A stretch of 40,106 nucleotides of DNA, from positions 1 to 40,106 of the forward strand of contig NZ_LIPQ01000067.1 in assembly GCF_001418135.1 (NCBI RefSeq), given 5' to 3'. A program made the translations under genes and the position numbers. Below the pieces are notes generated by a model, which worked only from the letters and a program-made list of their open reading frames with translations, was not told the DNA's origin and ran no database searches. This stretch comes from Streptomyces aureus (GTDB lineage: Bacteria > Actinomycetota > Actinomycetes > Streptomycetales > Streptomycetaceae). Every line of letters starts with the position of its first letter. Within the stretch, counting starts at the first letter, position 1. This document shows positions 29,835 through 37,307 of this stretch, one piece after another.

Positions 29835-31478
29835 GTGAGCAGCGAGCAAGCGGAGAACGCCGGTCCGGAGAGCACCGCGCCCGGAGGCGCGGCTCCTGAG
29901 GGCATCACGGGCGGGGTGTCGGACGCGGTGTCGGACGATGTCACGGACGAGGCGCCGGACCAGGTCACGGACGCCGAGGCGTCCCACGAACCGCACGACG
30001 GAGCGCCCGCGGAGGAGGCCTCGGACGTCGTGGACGCCGACGCCGTGACCGCCCAGGACGTCGACGCCGTGACCGCCCTGGACGTCGTGGACGGTGAGGA
30101 CACCGAGGTCTGGGACGTCGTGGTCGTCGGCGCGGGGCCCGGCGGCGCGTCCGCGGCCTACGCGGCCGCGGTGGCCGGCCGACGGGTGCTCCTCCTGGAG
30201 AAGTCCGAGCTGCCCCGGTACAAGACCTGCGGCGGCGGCATCATCGGCCCCTCCCGCGACTGTCTGCCGCCCGGCTTCGAACTGCCCCTCCAGGACCGGG
30301 TGCACGCCGTCACCTTCTCCCTGGACGGCCGCTTCGCCCGTACCCGCCGCTCGCGGAAGATGCTCTTCGGGCTCATCAACCGCCCGGAGTTCGACGCCCA
30401 GCTCGTCGAGCACGCCCAGAAGGCCGGCGCCGAGCTGCGGACCGGCGTCACGGTGACCCGCGTGGAGCAGCACGGCCCGGCGGTCCCGGACCGGCGGACC
30501 GTCGCCGTGGTCCTCGCCGACGGCGAGACCGTGCTCGCGCGCGCGGTCGTCGGGGCCGACGGCAGTGCCAGCCGGATAGGTGCGCACGTCGGGGTGAAGC
30601 TCGGTCAGGTCGACCTGGGCCTGGAGGCGGAGATTCCCGTACCGCCGTCCGTGGCGGAGGACTGGAAGGGCCGCGTCCTCATCGACTGGGGCCCGATGCC
30701 CGGTAGTTACGGGTGGGTCTTCCCCAAGGGCGACACCCTGACGGTCGGCGTCATCTCGGCGCGCGGCGAGGGCGCCGCCACCAAGCGGTACATGGAGGAC
30801 TTCGTCGCCCGGCTCGGCCTGTCCGGTTTCGAGCCCACGATCTCCTCCGGCCATCTGACGCGCTGCCGCACCGACGACTCGCCGCTCTCCCGCGGCCGGG
30901 TCCTCGTCTGCGGCGACGCGGCGGGGCTCCTGGAGCCGTGGACGCGTGAGGGCATCTCGTACGCGCTCCGCTCGGGCCGGCTCGCCGGCGAGTGGGCGGT
31001 ACGGGTCGCCGAGGCCAACGACGCGGTCGACGCCCGGCGTCAGGCCCTGAACTACGCCTTCGCCATCAAGGCCGGGCTGGGCGTCGAGATGGCCGTCGGG
31101 CGGCGCATGCTCGCCGTCTTCGAGCGGCGGCCGGGGCTCCTGCACGCGACGCTGACGGGGCTGCGCCCCGCCTGGAACGCGTTCGCCGACATCACCCGGG
31201 GTTCGACGACGCTCGGCGGCATGGTCCGCTCGAACGGGATGGCCCGGCGGGCCCTGGAGATCCTCGACAAGCGCATGGACACCTCGTCGGGTGTCGGCCC
31301 GGCGGGCCGGGGCGTCGGCAAGGGCGAGCGGTCGGCACCCGAGGCCTACGCGGACGCGGAGGCGAAGGGCGAGGCGCGGTCCGAGGCGCAGGCCGGGGTG
31401 CGGTCCGAGGTCCAGGAAGGCTCGAAGGCCGACGCTTCCGCGAAGCCGGAGACTCCCGAGGCCCCCGAAGTGGTCTGA
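29835..31478 (+). CDS. Geranylgeranyl-reductase-family flavoprotein with long charged terminal extensions
   Basis: 547 residues; the usual family length is near 400-430. The FAD domain begins at about residue 94 with 'WDVVVVGAGPGGASAAYAAAVAGRRVLLLEK', followed by 'LPRYKTCGGGIIG' (typical GGR motif), 'ARAVVGADGSASRIGAHVG' and 'GRVLVCGDAAGLLEPWTREGISYAL'. It reduces isoprenoid double bonds, for example of menaquinone or polyprenyl chains, at the membrane, using FAD. Before the fold lies a 90-residue Asp/Glu/Ala/Val-rich tail containing an 8-residue tandem repeat, and after it about 60 charged, Ala/Glu-rich residues; both look disordered. GTG start; AGGAG is about 12 bases upstream. No internal start with a good ribosome site was found, so the extension seems real. 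Confidence 0.88.
   Translation: MSSEQAENAGPESTAPGGAAPEGITGGVSDAVSDDVTDEAPDQVTDAEASHEPHDGAPAEEASDVVDADAVTAQDVDAVTALDVVDGEDTEVWDVVVVGAGPGGASAAYAAAVAGRRVLLLEKSELPRYKTCGGGIIGPSRDCLPPGFELPLQDRVHAVTFSLDGRFARTRRSRKMLFGLINRPEFDAQLVEHAQKAGAELRTGVTVTRVEQHGPAVPDRRTVAVVLADGETVLARAVVGADGSASRIGAHVGVKLGQVDLGLEAEIPVPPSVAEDWKGRVLIDWGPMPGSYGWVFPKGDTLTVGVISARGEGAATKRYMEDFVARLGLSGFEPTISSGHLTRCRTDDSPLSRGRVLVCGDAAGLLEPWTREGISYALRSGRLAGEWAVRVAEANDAVDARRQALNYAFAIKAGLGVEMAVGRRMLAVFERRPGLLHATLTGLRPAWNAFADITRGSTTLGGMVRSNGMARRALEILDKRMDTSSGVGPAGRGVGKGERSAPEAYADAEAKGEARSEAQAGVRSEVQEGSKADASAKPETPEAPEVV
30039..30086 (+). repeat. 24-bp in-frame tandem duplication in the acidic N-terminal tail
   Basis: 30039-30062 and 30063-30086 are nearly identical (GACGCCGTGACCGCCC..) and encode Asp-Ala-Val-Thr-Ala-(Gln/Leu)-Asp-Val twice in the low-complexity tail of the flavoprotein. 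Confidence 0.9.
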
Positions 31479-31494
31479 CGCCCCGGAGGGGCGT
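31478..31494. terminator. Short GC-rich hairpin after the flavoprotein gene
   Basis: ACGCCCC-GGA-GGGGCGT, starting at the last base of the stop codon. A second pair, CCGGCCG (31540-31546) with CGGCCGG (31555-31561), spans the stop codon of the convergent gene. Confidence 0.65.
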
Positions 31495-31549
31495 ACCTGG
31501 CGTACTCAGAAGTGAGTGAAGCGGACGGGCTCCGCCGCTCCGGCCGGTT

Positions 31550-32044
31550 TCACGCGGCCGGAGTGGTGGGGCCCGTCGGCGTGACGCGGAAGACGGGGTG
31601 CTTCGGCGCGACGGCGCGCAGCTCCTCGTCGGTGGAGTCGGGGCCGACGCCGCCGAAGAAGACGCCGACCTCGGCCTTCCAGCGCTTGAGGTAGGCACGC
31701 AGCAGCGCGGGCTTGTCGTCGTCGGCGACCTCGACGGCGGTGAAGTCCTGCACGTGCTTGCCGAGGATCAGCCGGCCGCCGCCGGCGGCCCGCATGTTGT
31801 GGGTCCACTGGACGTGGCCGCGGGGGGCCACGAGGTACCGGACTCCGTCCACTGTCAGGAGGTTGACGGGGGTACGGCGCCACTCGCCGCTCTTGCGTCC
31901 GCGGACGGCGAGCACGCGGGAGCCCCAGACGCTGAAGCCGCGGCGGGTCGCCCAGGCGACGGCGCGGTTGAGGACGTTCACGGTGAACCAGCCGGGCTTC
32001 ATGACGTGGGCGGCGGGCTCGGAGCCGGTGGGCCGTGCGGACAT
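31550..32044 (-). CDS. Deazaflavin (F420)-dependent nitroreductase-family oxidoreductase
   Basis: 164 residues. Matches the DDN-like split-barrel family that binds coenzyme F420: 'TRRGFSVWGSRVLAVRGRKSGEWRRTPVNLLTVDG' (about 33-67) with the 'GRKSG..R..PV' loop, then 'YLVAPRGHVQWTHNMRAAGGGRL' (about 70-92; the usual G-x-x-x-x-P-x-W-x-x-N-L position reads W-T-H-N-M). These enzymes reduce nitro groups, quinones or enones with F420H2 in the cytoplasm. ATG 32044 has AGGAGG six bases upstream. It is divergent from a TetR regulator with a shared palindrome at its -35, so it is likely TetR-repressed. Confidence 0.9.
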   Translation of the reverse strand: MSARPTGSEPAAHVMKPGWFTVNVLNRAVAWATRRGFSVWGSRVLAVRGRKSGEWRRTPVNLLTVDGVRYLVAPRGHVQWTHNMRAAGGGRLILGKHVQDFTAVEVADDDKPALLRAYLKRWKAEVGVFFGGVGPDSTDEELRAVAPKHPVFRVTPTGPTTPAA

Positions 32045-32115
32045 GGGTTCCTCCTGCGGGACGAAGCGGTGCCGAATGACGGCGGTGCCGGGCGGTGAGA
32101 CCGGGAGCAAACTGT

Positions 32116-32179
32116 GAGCACTGCTCTCGCTTGCTTCGAGTCTGCAGGAATCGCCGCTCACAATCAAGAGCAGTGCTCT
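32116..32179. promoter_or_regulatory. Paired TetR operators and promoter of the F420 reductase gene
   Basis: GAGCA-C-TGCTC (32116-32126) and AGAGCA-G-TGCTCT (32167-32179) are perfect palindromes with the same core, and CACTGCTCTC (32209-32218) is a third half-site just before the TetR ATG. A leftward promoter TTGATT (complement of 32162-32167), 17-bp spacer, CAGACT (complement of 32139-32144) is flanked by the two sites, the second touching its -35. Confidence 0.75.
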
Positions 32180-32219
32180 CATTTCATATCGGCGCTCTGA
32201 AAATGGCACACTGCTCTCC

Positions 32220-32915
32220 ATGACGACCGTTCGAGGAGCCCGCGCCCGCGCCCGTATCGAGATCACCGCCGCCATCAAGGACGAGGCCCGCACCCAGCTC
32301 GCCGCCGAGGGCGCCGCCAAGCTGTCCCTGCGGGCCGTCGCCCGTGAGCTGGGCATGGTCTCCTCCGCGCTCTACCGCTACTTCCCGAGCCGCGACGACC
32401 TCCTCACCGCGCTGATCGTCGACGCGTACGACGCGATCGGCGCCGCAGCGGAGAAGGCCGCGTCCGAGACGGCGGGGCAGCGCCCCCTGGACCGATGGAC
32501 CGCCGTCTGCCGGGCCGTCCGCGCCTGGGCCGTCGCCCACCCGCACGAGTACGCCCTGATCTACGGTTCCCCCGTCCCCGGCTACAGCGCGCCCCAGGAC
32601 ACGATCGTCCCCGCCTCCCGCGTCGGCCTCGTCCTCATCGAGACCGCCCGCGGCGCGCACACCGGCGAGGGTGTCGCCCTGCCCCCGCTCCCGGAAGGAC
32701 TCCGTCCCGAGGCCGCCCGGCTGGCCGCCGACATCGCCCCGGACCTCCCTCCGGCCCTCGCGGTCACGCTCGTGGCCGCCTGGTCGCAGCTCTTCGGACT
32801 GATCTCCTTCGAGGTGTTCGGCCACTTCCACAACATCGTCGAGGACCGCGAGGCGTTCTTCGCTGCGGCGGCCCGCCGACTCGGCCAGGACGTGGGCCTG
32901 CTGCCGCGCGGCTGA
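32220..32915 (+). CDS. TetR/AcrR family transcriptional regulator
   Basis: 231 residues. HTH: 'EITAAIKDEARTQLAAEGAAKLSLRAVARELGMV' with recognition helix 'VSSALYRYFPSRDDLLTALI' (about 48-67). The C-terminal domain contains 'WAVAHPHEYALIYGSPVPGY' (about 106-125) and 'AWSQLFGLISFEVFGHF', typical of the WHG-type TetR C-terminal domain. It probably represses itself and the divergent F420-type reductase through the AGAGCA/TGCTCT palindromes, and senses a small lipophilic ligand. No ribosome site is seen before the ATG. Confidence 0.92.
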   Translation: MTTVRGARARARIEITAAIKDEARTQLAAEGAAKLSLRAVARELGMVSSALYRYFPSRDDLLTALIVDAYDAIGAAAEKAASETAGQRPLDRWTAVCRAVRAWAVAHPHEYALIYGSPVPGYSAPQDTIVPASRVGLVLIETARGAHTGEGVALPPLPEGLRPEAARLAADIAPDLPPALAVTLVAAWSQLFGLISFEVFGHFHNIVEDREAFFAAAARRLGQDVGLLPRG

Positions 32916-33029
32916 GACGGCGCGCCACGCGCCGGGAAGCCCGCCTTCATGCGCGCGGCGAGGCTCGCGGGGCTCCCGGGAGGACGACGTGCCGACCCGC
33001 GGCGGCACCCGTACGGACGGGACGCCGTC

Positions 33030-33045
33030 TACTCCCCCGGGAGTA
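33030..33045. promoter_or_regulatory. Palindrome TACTCCC-CC-GGGAGTA upstream of the two-component system
   Basis: Perfect 7-bp arms, 61 bases before the kinase start. TAGCGT (33093-33098) lies seven bases before the ATG at 33106 and would give a leaderless mRNA. The palindrome is placed where a NarL-type response regulator dimer would bind to control its own operon. Confidence 0.6.
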
Positions 33046-33105
33046 CGGGTGACCACCCCGTCGGGCTGACGTTTCCCCGGGTCCCGCACGGCTAGCGTGG
33101 CTGAC

Positions 33106-34485
33106 ATGGATCAGGAGCGGAGGGGCGGGCGCGGACAGGGACACGGGCGTGACGACGCGAGTCCGGCGCGCGAGCCGGGGGAGCGGCGGACGCGCGAGCG
33201 CCGGTTGCCCGACCACCGGCCTCGTGAGCGCCGGTCGCATGACCACCGGTCGGGTGAGCGCCGGGCGCACGAGCATCCGGGCGGGCCGGCCGGCCGCGAC
33301 TGGGGCCGGTGGCAGCGCGGGGACGGCGGCAACGGCACGCCCTGGCGGTCCACGCTCCTGATCGCCGTGGTCGTCATGGCGGGGACCGGGTTCGCCGCGA
33401 GGAACCAGCCCGACCGGGAGGCGCTCGACGCGCTCGGGCGTGCCCTGCTGCTCCTCGGGGCGGCGCCCCTGCTGTTCCGCCACCGGTGGCCGGTGCCGGT
33501 GGTGTTCGGCGTCGCGGCCGTCACCCTCGGGTACCTCCTTGCGGGTTATCCGTACGGCCCGGTGTTCGTCATGGTCGCCGTCGCCTGTTTCGCGGCCGTC
33601 GTGCACGGGCACCGGACCGCCGCGGCCTGGGCCCTCGGCCTGCTCTGGGCGGGTCATCTGCTGCTCTCGCACTGGCTCTACCGCTGGCTGCCCCCGGCGG
33701 GCGACGGGCCCGCTCCCTGGGGGCAGGAGCTGCCCGCGGCCGCGTTCGCCGTCGCCGTACTGGCCGCCTCCGAGACGGTTCGCGTACGGCGTGAGCAGCG
33801 GGCGCAACTACGGGCCGACCGGGCCGCCGCCGAGGAGCGGCGCGCCGACGAGGAACGGCTCCGTATCGCCCGGGAACTCCACGACGTGCTCGCCCACTCG
33901 ATCTCCGTGATCAACGTGCAGGCCGGGGTCGGCCTCGCCCTCCTGGACTCCGACCCCGAGCAGGCCCGCACCGCGCTGACCACCATCAAGGCGGCCAGCA
34001 AGGAGGCGCTCGGCGAGGTGCGCCAGGTCCTCGACACCCTCCGCACCCGCGGCGACGCGCCCCGGGCGCCCGCCCCCGGACTCGACCGGCTCCCCGAACT
34101 CGTCGAACAGGCCGGCGCCGCCGGCCTCACCGTCACCGTCGGGACGACGGGACCGCGCACCGACCTGCCGCCCGGCGCCGATCTCGCCGCCTTCCGGATC
34201 GTGCAGGAGGCGCTCACCAACGTGGTGCGCCACTCCGGTTCGCGTGCGGCCCGGGTACGGATCGGGTACGGCTCCGGGCACCTGGACCTGACGGTCGACG
34301 ACGAAGGACCGGCCACCGGCACCGAGGCGGGTGGCAGCGGCAACGGTCTCGCCGGCATGCGGGAGCGGGCCGCCGCCCTCGGTGGCACCATCGAGGCGGG
34401 CGCACTCCCGGACGGCGGCTTCCGCGTCCACGCCGTACTCCCGTTCCACCAGGAAGAGCCCCCGTCACCGCAGGAGACCCCGTGA
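33106..34485 (+). CDS. Sensor histidine kinase (HisKA_3 type)
   Basis: 459 residues. Residues 1-80 are an unusual Arg/His/Gly-rich cytoplasmic tail with a 10-residue repeat. Then come about five membrane segments (about 83-215). The dimerisation/phosphoacceptor domain is 'RIARELHDVLAHSISVINVQAG' (phospho-His in ELHD, about residue 265), followed by the ATPase domain with 'FRIVQEALTNVVRHS' (N box), 'DLTVDDEGP' (D box) and 'GNGLAGMRERAAALGG' (G box). The kinase autophosphorylates and passes phosphate to the response regulator encoded by the next gene, which it overlaps by four bases. The signal is unknown. Confidence 0.93.
   Translation: MDQERRGGRGQGHGRDDASPAREPGERRTRERRLPDHRPRERRSHDHRSGERRAHEHPGGPAGRDWGRWQRGDGGNGTPWRSTLLIAVVVMAGTGFAARNQPDREALDALGRALLLLGAAPLLFRHRWPVPVVFGVAAVTLGYLLAGYPYGPVFVMVAVACFAAVVHGHRTAAAWALGLLWAGHLLLSHWLYRWLPPAGDGPAPWGQELPAAAFAVAVLAASETVRVRREQRAQLRADRAAAEERRADEERLRIARELHDVLAHSISVINVQAGVGLALLDSDPEQARTALTTIKAASKEALGEVRQVLDTLRTRGDAPRAPAPGLDRLPELVEQAGAAGLTVTVGTTGPRTDLPPGADLAAFRIVQEALTNVVRHSGSRAARVRIGYGSGHLDLTVDDEGPATGTEAGGSGNGLAGMRERAAALGGTIEAGALPDGGFRVHAVLPFHQEEPPSPQETP
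33196..33285 (+). repeat. Three 30-bp in-frame repeats encoding a His/Arg-rich tail
   Basis: Units start at 33196, 33226 and 33256 with the core GAGCGCCGG...GACCACCGG. They encode ERRLPDHRPR / ERRSHDHRSG / ERRAHEHPGG in the kinase's N-terminal tail. Confidence 0.9.
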
Positions 34486-35147
34486 TCCGAGTGCTGCTCG
34501 CCGACGACCAGTCGCTGGTCCGGGCGGGGTTCCGCGCGCTGCTCGACGCCCAGCCCGACATCGAGGTCGCGGGGGAGGCCGCCGACGGCGACGAGGCCGT
34601 GGAGCGGGTGCGCGCCCTGCGCCCCGACGTCGTCCTCATGGACATCCGGATGCCGCGGCTCGACGGCCTGGAGGCCACCCGCCACATCACGGACGACCCG
34701 GACCTCGCCGAGGTCAGGGTCGTCATGCTGACCACCTTCGAGCTCGACGAGTACGTCTTCGAGGCGATCCGCGCGGGCGCCTCCGGTTTCCTGGTCAAGG
34801 ACACCGAGCCGGAGGAACTGCTGCGGGCCGTACGGGCCGTCGTCCACGGGGACGCACTGCTCTCCCCGGGCGTGACCCGCCGTCTGATCGAGGAGTTCGC
34901 GGCCCGCTCCAAGGCCCCGGGGGCGACGGAGTCCCTCGGGGCCCTGACCGAGCGGGAACGGGAGGTGATGGCCCTGGTGGGCGTCGGCCTGTCGAACGAG
35001 GAGATCGCCCGCCGACTGGTCGTCAGCCCTCTCACCGCCAAGACCCATGTAAGCCGCGCCATGGTGAAACTCGGTGCCCGTGACCGGGCCCAACTCGTGG
35101 TCCTGGCCTACGAGTCGGGACTCGTCCGCCCCGGCTGGCTCGGCTGA
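34482..35147 (+). CDS. NarL/FixJ-type response regulator
   Basis: 221 residues. Receiver: 'IRVLLADDQSLVRAGFRALL' with the acidic pair, phospho-Asp in 'PDVVLMDIRMPRLDGLEA' (about residue 54), Thr in 'VVMLTTFELDEYVFEA' and Lys in 'SGFLVKDTEPEELLRAV' (about 105). The C-terminal LuxR-type HTH is 'ALTEREREVMALVGVGLSNEEIARRLVVSPLTAKTHVSRAMVKL' (about 147-190). The GTG start overlaps the kinase stop by four bases (GTGA), so the pair is translationally coupled. A palindrome upstream of the kinase is a likely self-binding site. Confidence 0.95.
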   Translation: MIRVLLADDQSLVRAGFRALLDAQPDIEVAGEAADGDEAVERVRALRPDVVLMDIRMPRLDGLEATRHITDDPDLAEVRVVMLTTFELDEYVFEAIRAGASGFLVKDTEPEELLRAVRAVVHGDALLSPGVTRRLIEEFAARSKAPGATESLGALTEREREVMALVGVGLSNEEIARRLVVSPLTAKTHVSRAMVKLGARDRAQLVVLAYESGLVRPGWLG

Positions 35148-35161
35148 GGGGAGTCGGGCCC

Positions 35162-35220
35162 ACGGCCGCCCGGACGGCCGGTCGCCCAGACGGCCGGTCG
35201 CCCGGACGGCCGGGCCTGCG
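35162..35220. repeat. 16-bp tandem repeats at the convergent junction
   Basis: ACGGCCGGTCGCCC(A/G)G occurs twice in full (35174-35189, 35190-35205) with partial copies at 35162-35173 and 35206-35217, starting 15 bases after the response-regulator stop. Confidence 0.85.
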
Positions 35221-35225
35221 CGGGC

Positions 35226-35247
35226 GGATCTCGCCGGAGCGAGATCC
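35226..35247. terminator. Hairpin terminator between response regulator and exporter genes
   Basis: GGATCTCG (35226-35233) pairs with CGAGATCC (35240-35247) over CCGGAG. Shared by two convergent genes. Confidence 0.7.
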
Positions 35248-35258
35248 GGAAGGCACCC

Positions 35259-36809
35259 CTAGTCGTGGACCGCGACCTTCGCCGGGGCGTTCTCGGTGGC
35301 CGTACCGCTGCCGGCGGCCGTGGCGCCCGCCCCCGACGGGGTGGAGCGGGCGACGACGACCGACGGTTCGCCGTCCTGCTTCCGCCTCGTCCGGAGGCCC
35401 GGCAGCGTGATGAGCAGCCCGGCCAGGGCGATGGCCGTGACCACGGCCAGTCCCGGACGGAAGTCGTCCAGGACCGCCTGCGGCGAGGCGGTGCCCTCGC
35501 CGCCGTCCGCCGTGATCACGGCGGTGACGACGGCGAGGAACAGCGCGCCGCCCACCTGGATCGAGGTGTTGAGCAGCCCCGACACCATGCCCTGCTCGTC
35601 GTCGTCGACCCCGTTGGTGGCCTGGATGTTGAGCGAGGGGAAGACCAGCGCGCAGGCCGCGCCGAGCAGCAGCATCGACGGCAGGATGACGGCGGCGTAC
35701 TGCGGGGTGAGGGAGACGCGCAGGAACAGCGCGTACGCGACGACGAGCAGTGTGAAGCCGACGGCGATCACCCGCGGGGTGCCGAAGCGGTCCACGATGC
35801 CGCCGATCCTGGTGGAGGAGAGCGCCACGAGCACACCGGCCGGCAGGAAGGCGAGGGCGGTCTGGAGCGCCGACCAGTGGAGCAGTGACTGCATGTACTG
35901 GGTCACGATGAACTGGAAGGCGACGTACGAGCCGAAGAACGCCGCCGCGCCGAGCTGGGCCCGTACCTGCGAGCCGGAGCGCAGCACTCCGAGCCGTACG
36001 AGGGGACTCGCGCTGCGGCGTTCGATCAGGACGAAGGAGACGAGCAGGGCGGCGGCCACGACGAAGGACAGCAGGGTGCGCACGGAGGTCCAGCCGGTCT
36101 CGGGGGCCTGGACGACAGTGAAGACGAGCAGCAGCATCGCGGCCGTGCCGGTGACGGCGCCCGGCAGGTCGTAGCCGCCGGAGGAGTTATCCCGGGCGCT
36201 GTGCGGGATGAGCCGGAGCGCGAACACCAGGGCGACGAGGGCGATGGGGGCGGGGAGCAGCATCGTCCAGCGCCAGCTCAGCTCGGTGAGGAGCCCGGAC
36301 AGGACCAGGCCCATCGAGAAGCCGGTGGCGGCGCAGGTGGTGTAGATGGACAGGGCCCGGTTGCGCTGCGGGCCCTCCTTGAAGGTCGTGGTGATGATCG
36401 ACAGGCCGGCGGGGGCGGTGAAAGCGGCACTCAGCCCCTTGATGAAGCGGCTGGCGATCAGGAGGGGCCCGGAGTCGACGAGCCCGCCGAGCAGGGAGGC
36501 GAGCGCGAACACGGCCAGTGCGATGAGGAAGACCCGGCGGCGGCCGAGCAGATCGGCGGCGCGGCCGCCGAGGAGGAGCAGGCCGCCGTAGCCGAGGATG
36601 TAGCCGCTCACGATCCACTGGAGGGTGGCGGTGGAGAGGCCGAGATCGGTGGCGATCGAGGGCAGGGCCACACCGACCATGGAGACGTCGAGGGCGTCGA
36701 GGAACATCGCGGCGCAGAGCACGAGCAGGGTGCCCCAGAGGCGCGGACTCCAGCGTTCCTGTGCGGAGTCGGACGCACCGGTGGGTGCGTCGGTGAGCGG
36801 AGAGGTCAT
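35259..36809 (-). CDS. MFS multidrug exporter, DHA2 (14-TM) type
   Basis: 516 residues with about 14 membrane segments. Motif 'LDALDVSMVGVALPSIATDLG' (helix 1, about 36-56) and motif A 'GGRAADLLGRRRVFLIALAVF' (about 80-100) are typical for DHA2 drug:H+ antiporters, as is 'GFSMGLVLSGLLTELSWRWTM' (motif C region and the Trp-Arg-Trp). It ends in a Ser/Thr/Ala-rich tail. It exports toxic compounds across the cytoplasmic membrane using the proton gradient. It is divergent from a MarR regulator, with three overlapping palindromes covering its promoter, so MarR repression lifted by substrate is likely. Confidence 0.93.
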   Translation of the reverse strand: MTSPLTDAPTGASDSAQERWSPRLWGTLLVLCAAMFLDALDVSMVGVALPSIATDLGLSTATLQWIVSGYILGYGGLLLLGGRAADLLGRRRVFLIALAVFALASLLGGLVDSGPLLIASRFIKGLSAAFTAPAGLSIITTTFKEGPQRNRALSIYTTCAATGFSMGLVLSGLLTELSWRWTMLLPAPIALVALVFALRLIPHSARDNSSGGYDLPGAVTGTAAMLLLVFTVVQAPETGWTSVRTLLSFVVAAALLVSFVLIERRSASPLVRLGVLRSGSQVRAQLGAAAFFGSYVAFQFIVTQYMQSLLHWSALQTALAFLPAGVLVALSSTRIGGIVDRFGTPRVIAVGFTLLVVAYALFLRVSLTPQYAAVILPSMLLLGAACALVFPSLNIQATNGVDDDEQGMVSGLLNTSIQVGGALFLAVVTAVITADGGEGTASPQAVLDDFRPGLAVVTAIALAGLLITLPGLRTRRKQDGEPSVVVARSTPSGAGATAAGSGTATENAPAKVAVHD

Positions 36810-36816
36810 GGGCAGG

Positions 36817-36851
36817 ACAGTACATGCACGTGCATTGAATGCAAGCGCATT
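36817..36851. promoter_or_regulatory. MarR-type operator cluster overlapping the exporter promoter
   Basis: Leftward promoter TTGCAT (complement of 36839-36844), 16-bp spacer, TACTGT (complement of 36817-36822). Over it lie three overlapping inverted repeats: ATGCACGTGCAT (36824-36835, perfect 12 bp), TGCATT-G-AATGCA (36831-36843, perfect) and AATGC-aagc-GCATT (36838-36851). TGCA cores recur every seven to nine bases. Confidence 0.8.
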
Positions 36852-36884
36852 TAATTCCCATGCAACAAAAGGGGTCGCTTCTGC

Positions 36885-36890
36885 TAACGT
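36885..36890 (+). promoter_or_regulatory. -10 of the leaderless MarR gene
   Basis: TAACGT ends seven bases before the ATG at 36897, which puts the transcription start at the start codon; no ribosome site precedes the ATG. The -35 is not recognisable. Confidence 0.5.
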
Positions 36891-36896
36891 GCGGCC

Positions 36897-37295
36897 ATGG
36901 CAGCGAACAAGTCCGAACGCGCGCTCGTGGACGAGTGGCGTGACGTCCTCGCCCTGCACGCCCGTACGACCTGTGAGCTCGACCGGGCGCTCCATCCCTA
37001 CGGCCTCGGCGCCAGCGACTTCGAGGTCCTCGACGTGCTCGCGGAGGGTGCGACGGAGGACGGCCCGGCCTCCTGGCGCGTCCAGGAGCTGGCCGGCCGG
37101 GTCCACCTCAGCCAGAGCGCCCTGTCCCGGCTGATCGCACGTCTGGAGAAGGACGGCCTGGTCGTGCGGGGGATGTGTGCCGAGGACCGGCGCGGCGTCC
37201 AGGTGAAGCTGACCGGGAAGGGCCTTGCCCGCCATGCCGAGGTCCGGCCCCTCCAGCGCGACGTACTGACCCGGATGCTGGACGGGACGGTCTGA
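36897..37295 (+). CDS. MarR family transcriptional regulator
   Basis: 132 residues, slightly short for the family. The winged helix is central: 'WRVQELAGRVHLSQSALSRLIARLEKDGLVVRGM' (about 61-94) and wing 'CAEDRRGVQVKLTGKGLA' (D-x-R typical of MarR). Flanking helices make the dimer interface. It probably represses the divergent DHA2 exporter by binding the TGCA-rich palindromes and is released by the exported drug. One Cys (about 30) and one near the wing could serve redox sensing, but this is not shown. Confidence 0.93.
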   Translation: MAANKSERALVDEWRDVLALHARTTCELDRALHPYGLGASDFEVLDVLAEGATEDGPASWRVQELAGRVHLSQSALSRLIARLEKDGLVVRGMCAEDRRGVQVKLTGKGLARHAEVRPLQRDVLTRMLDGTV

Positions 37296-37307
37296 GCGGT
37301 CCCGGGT

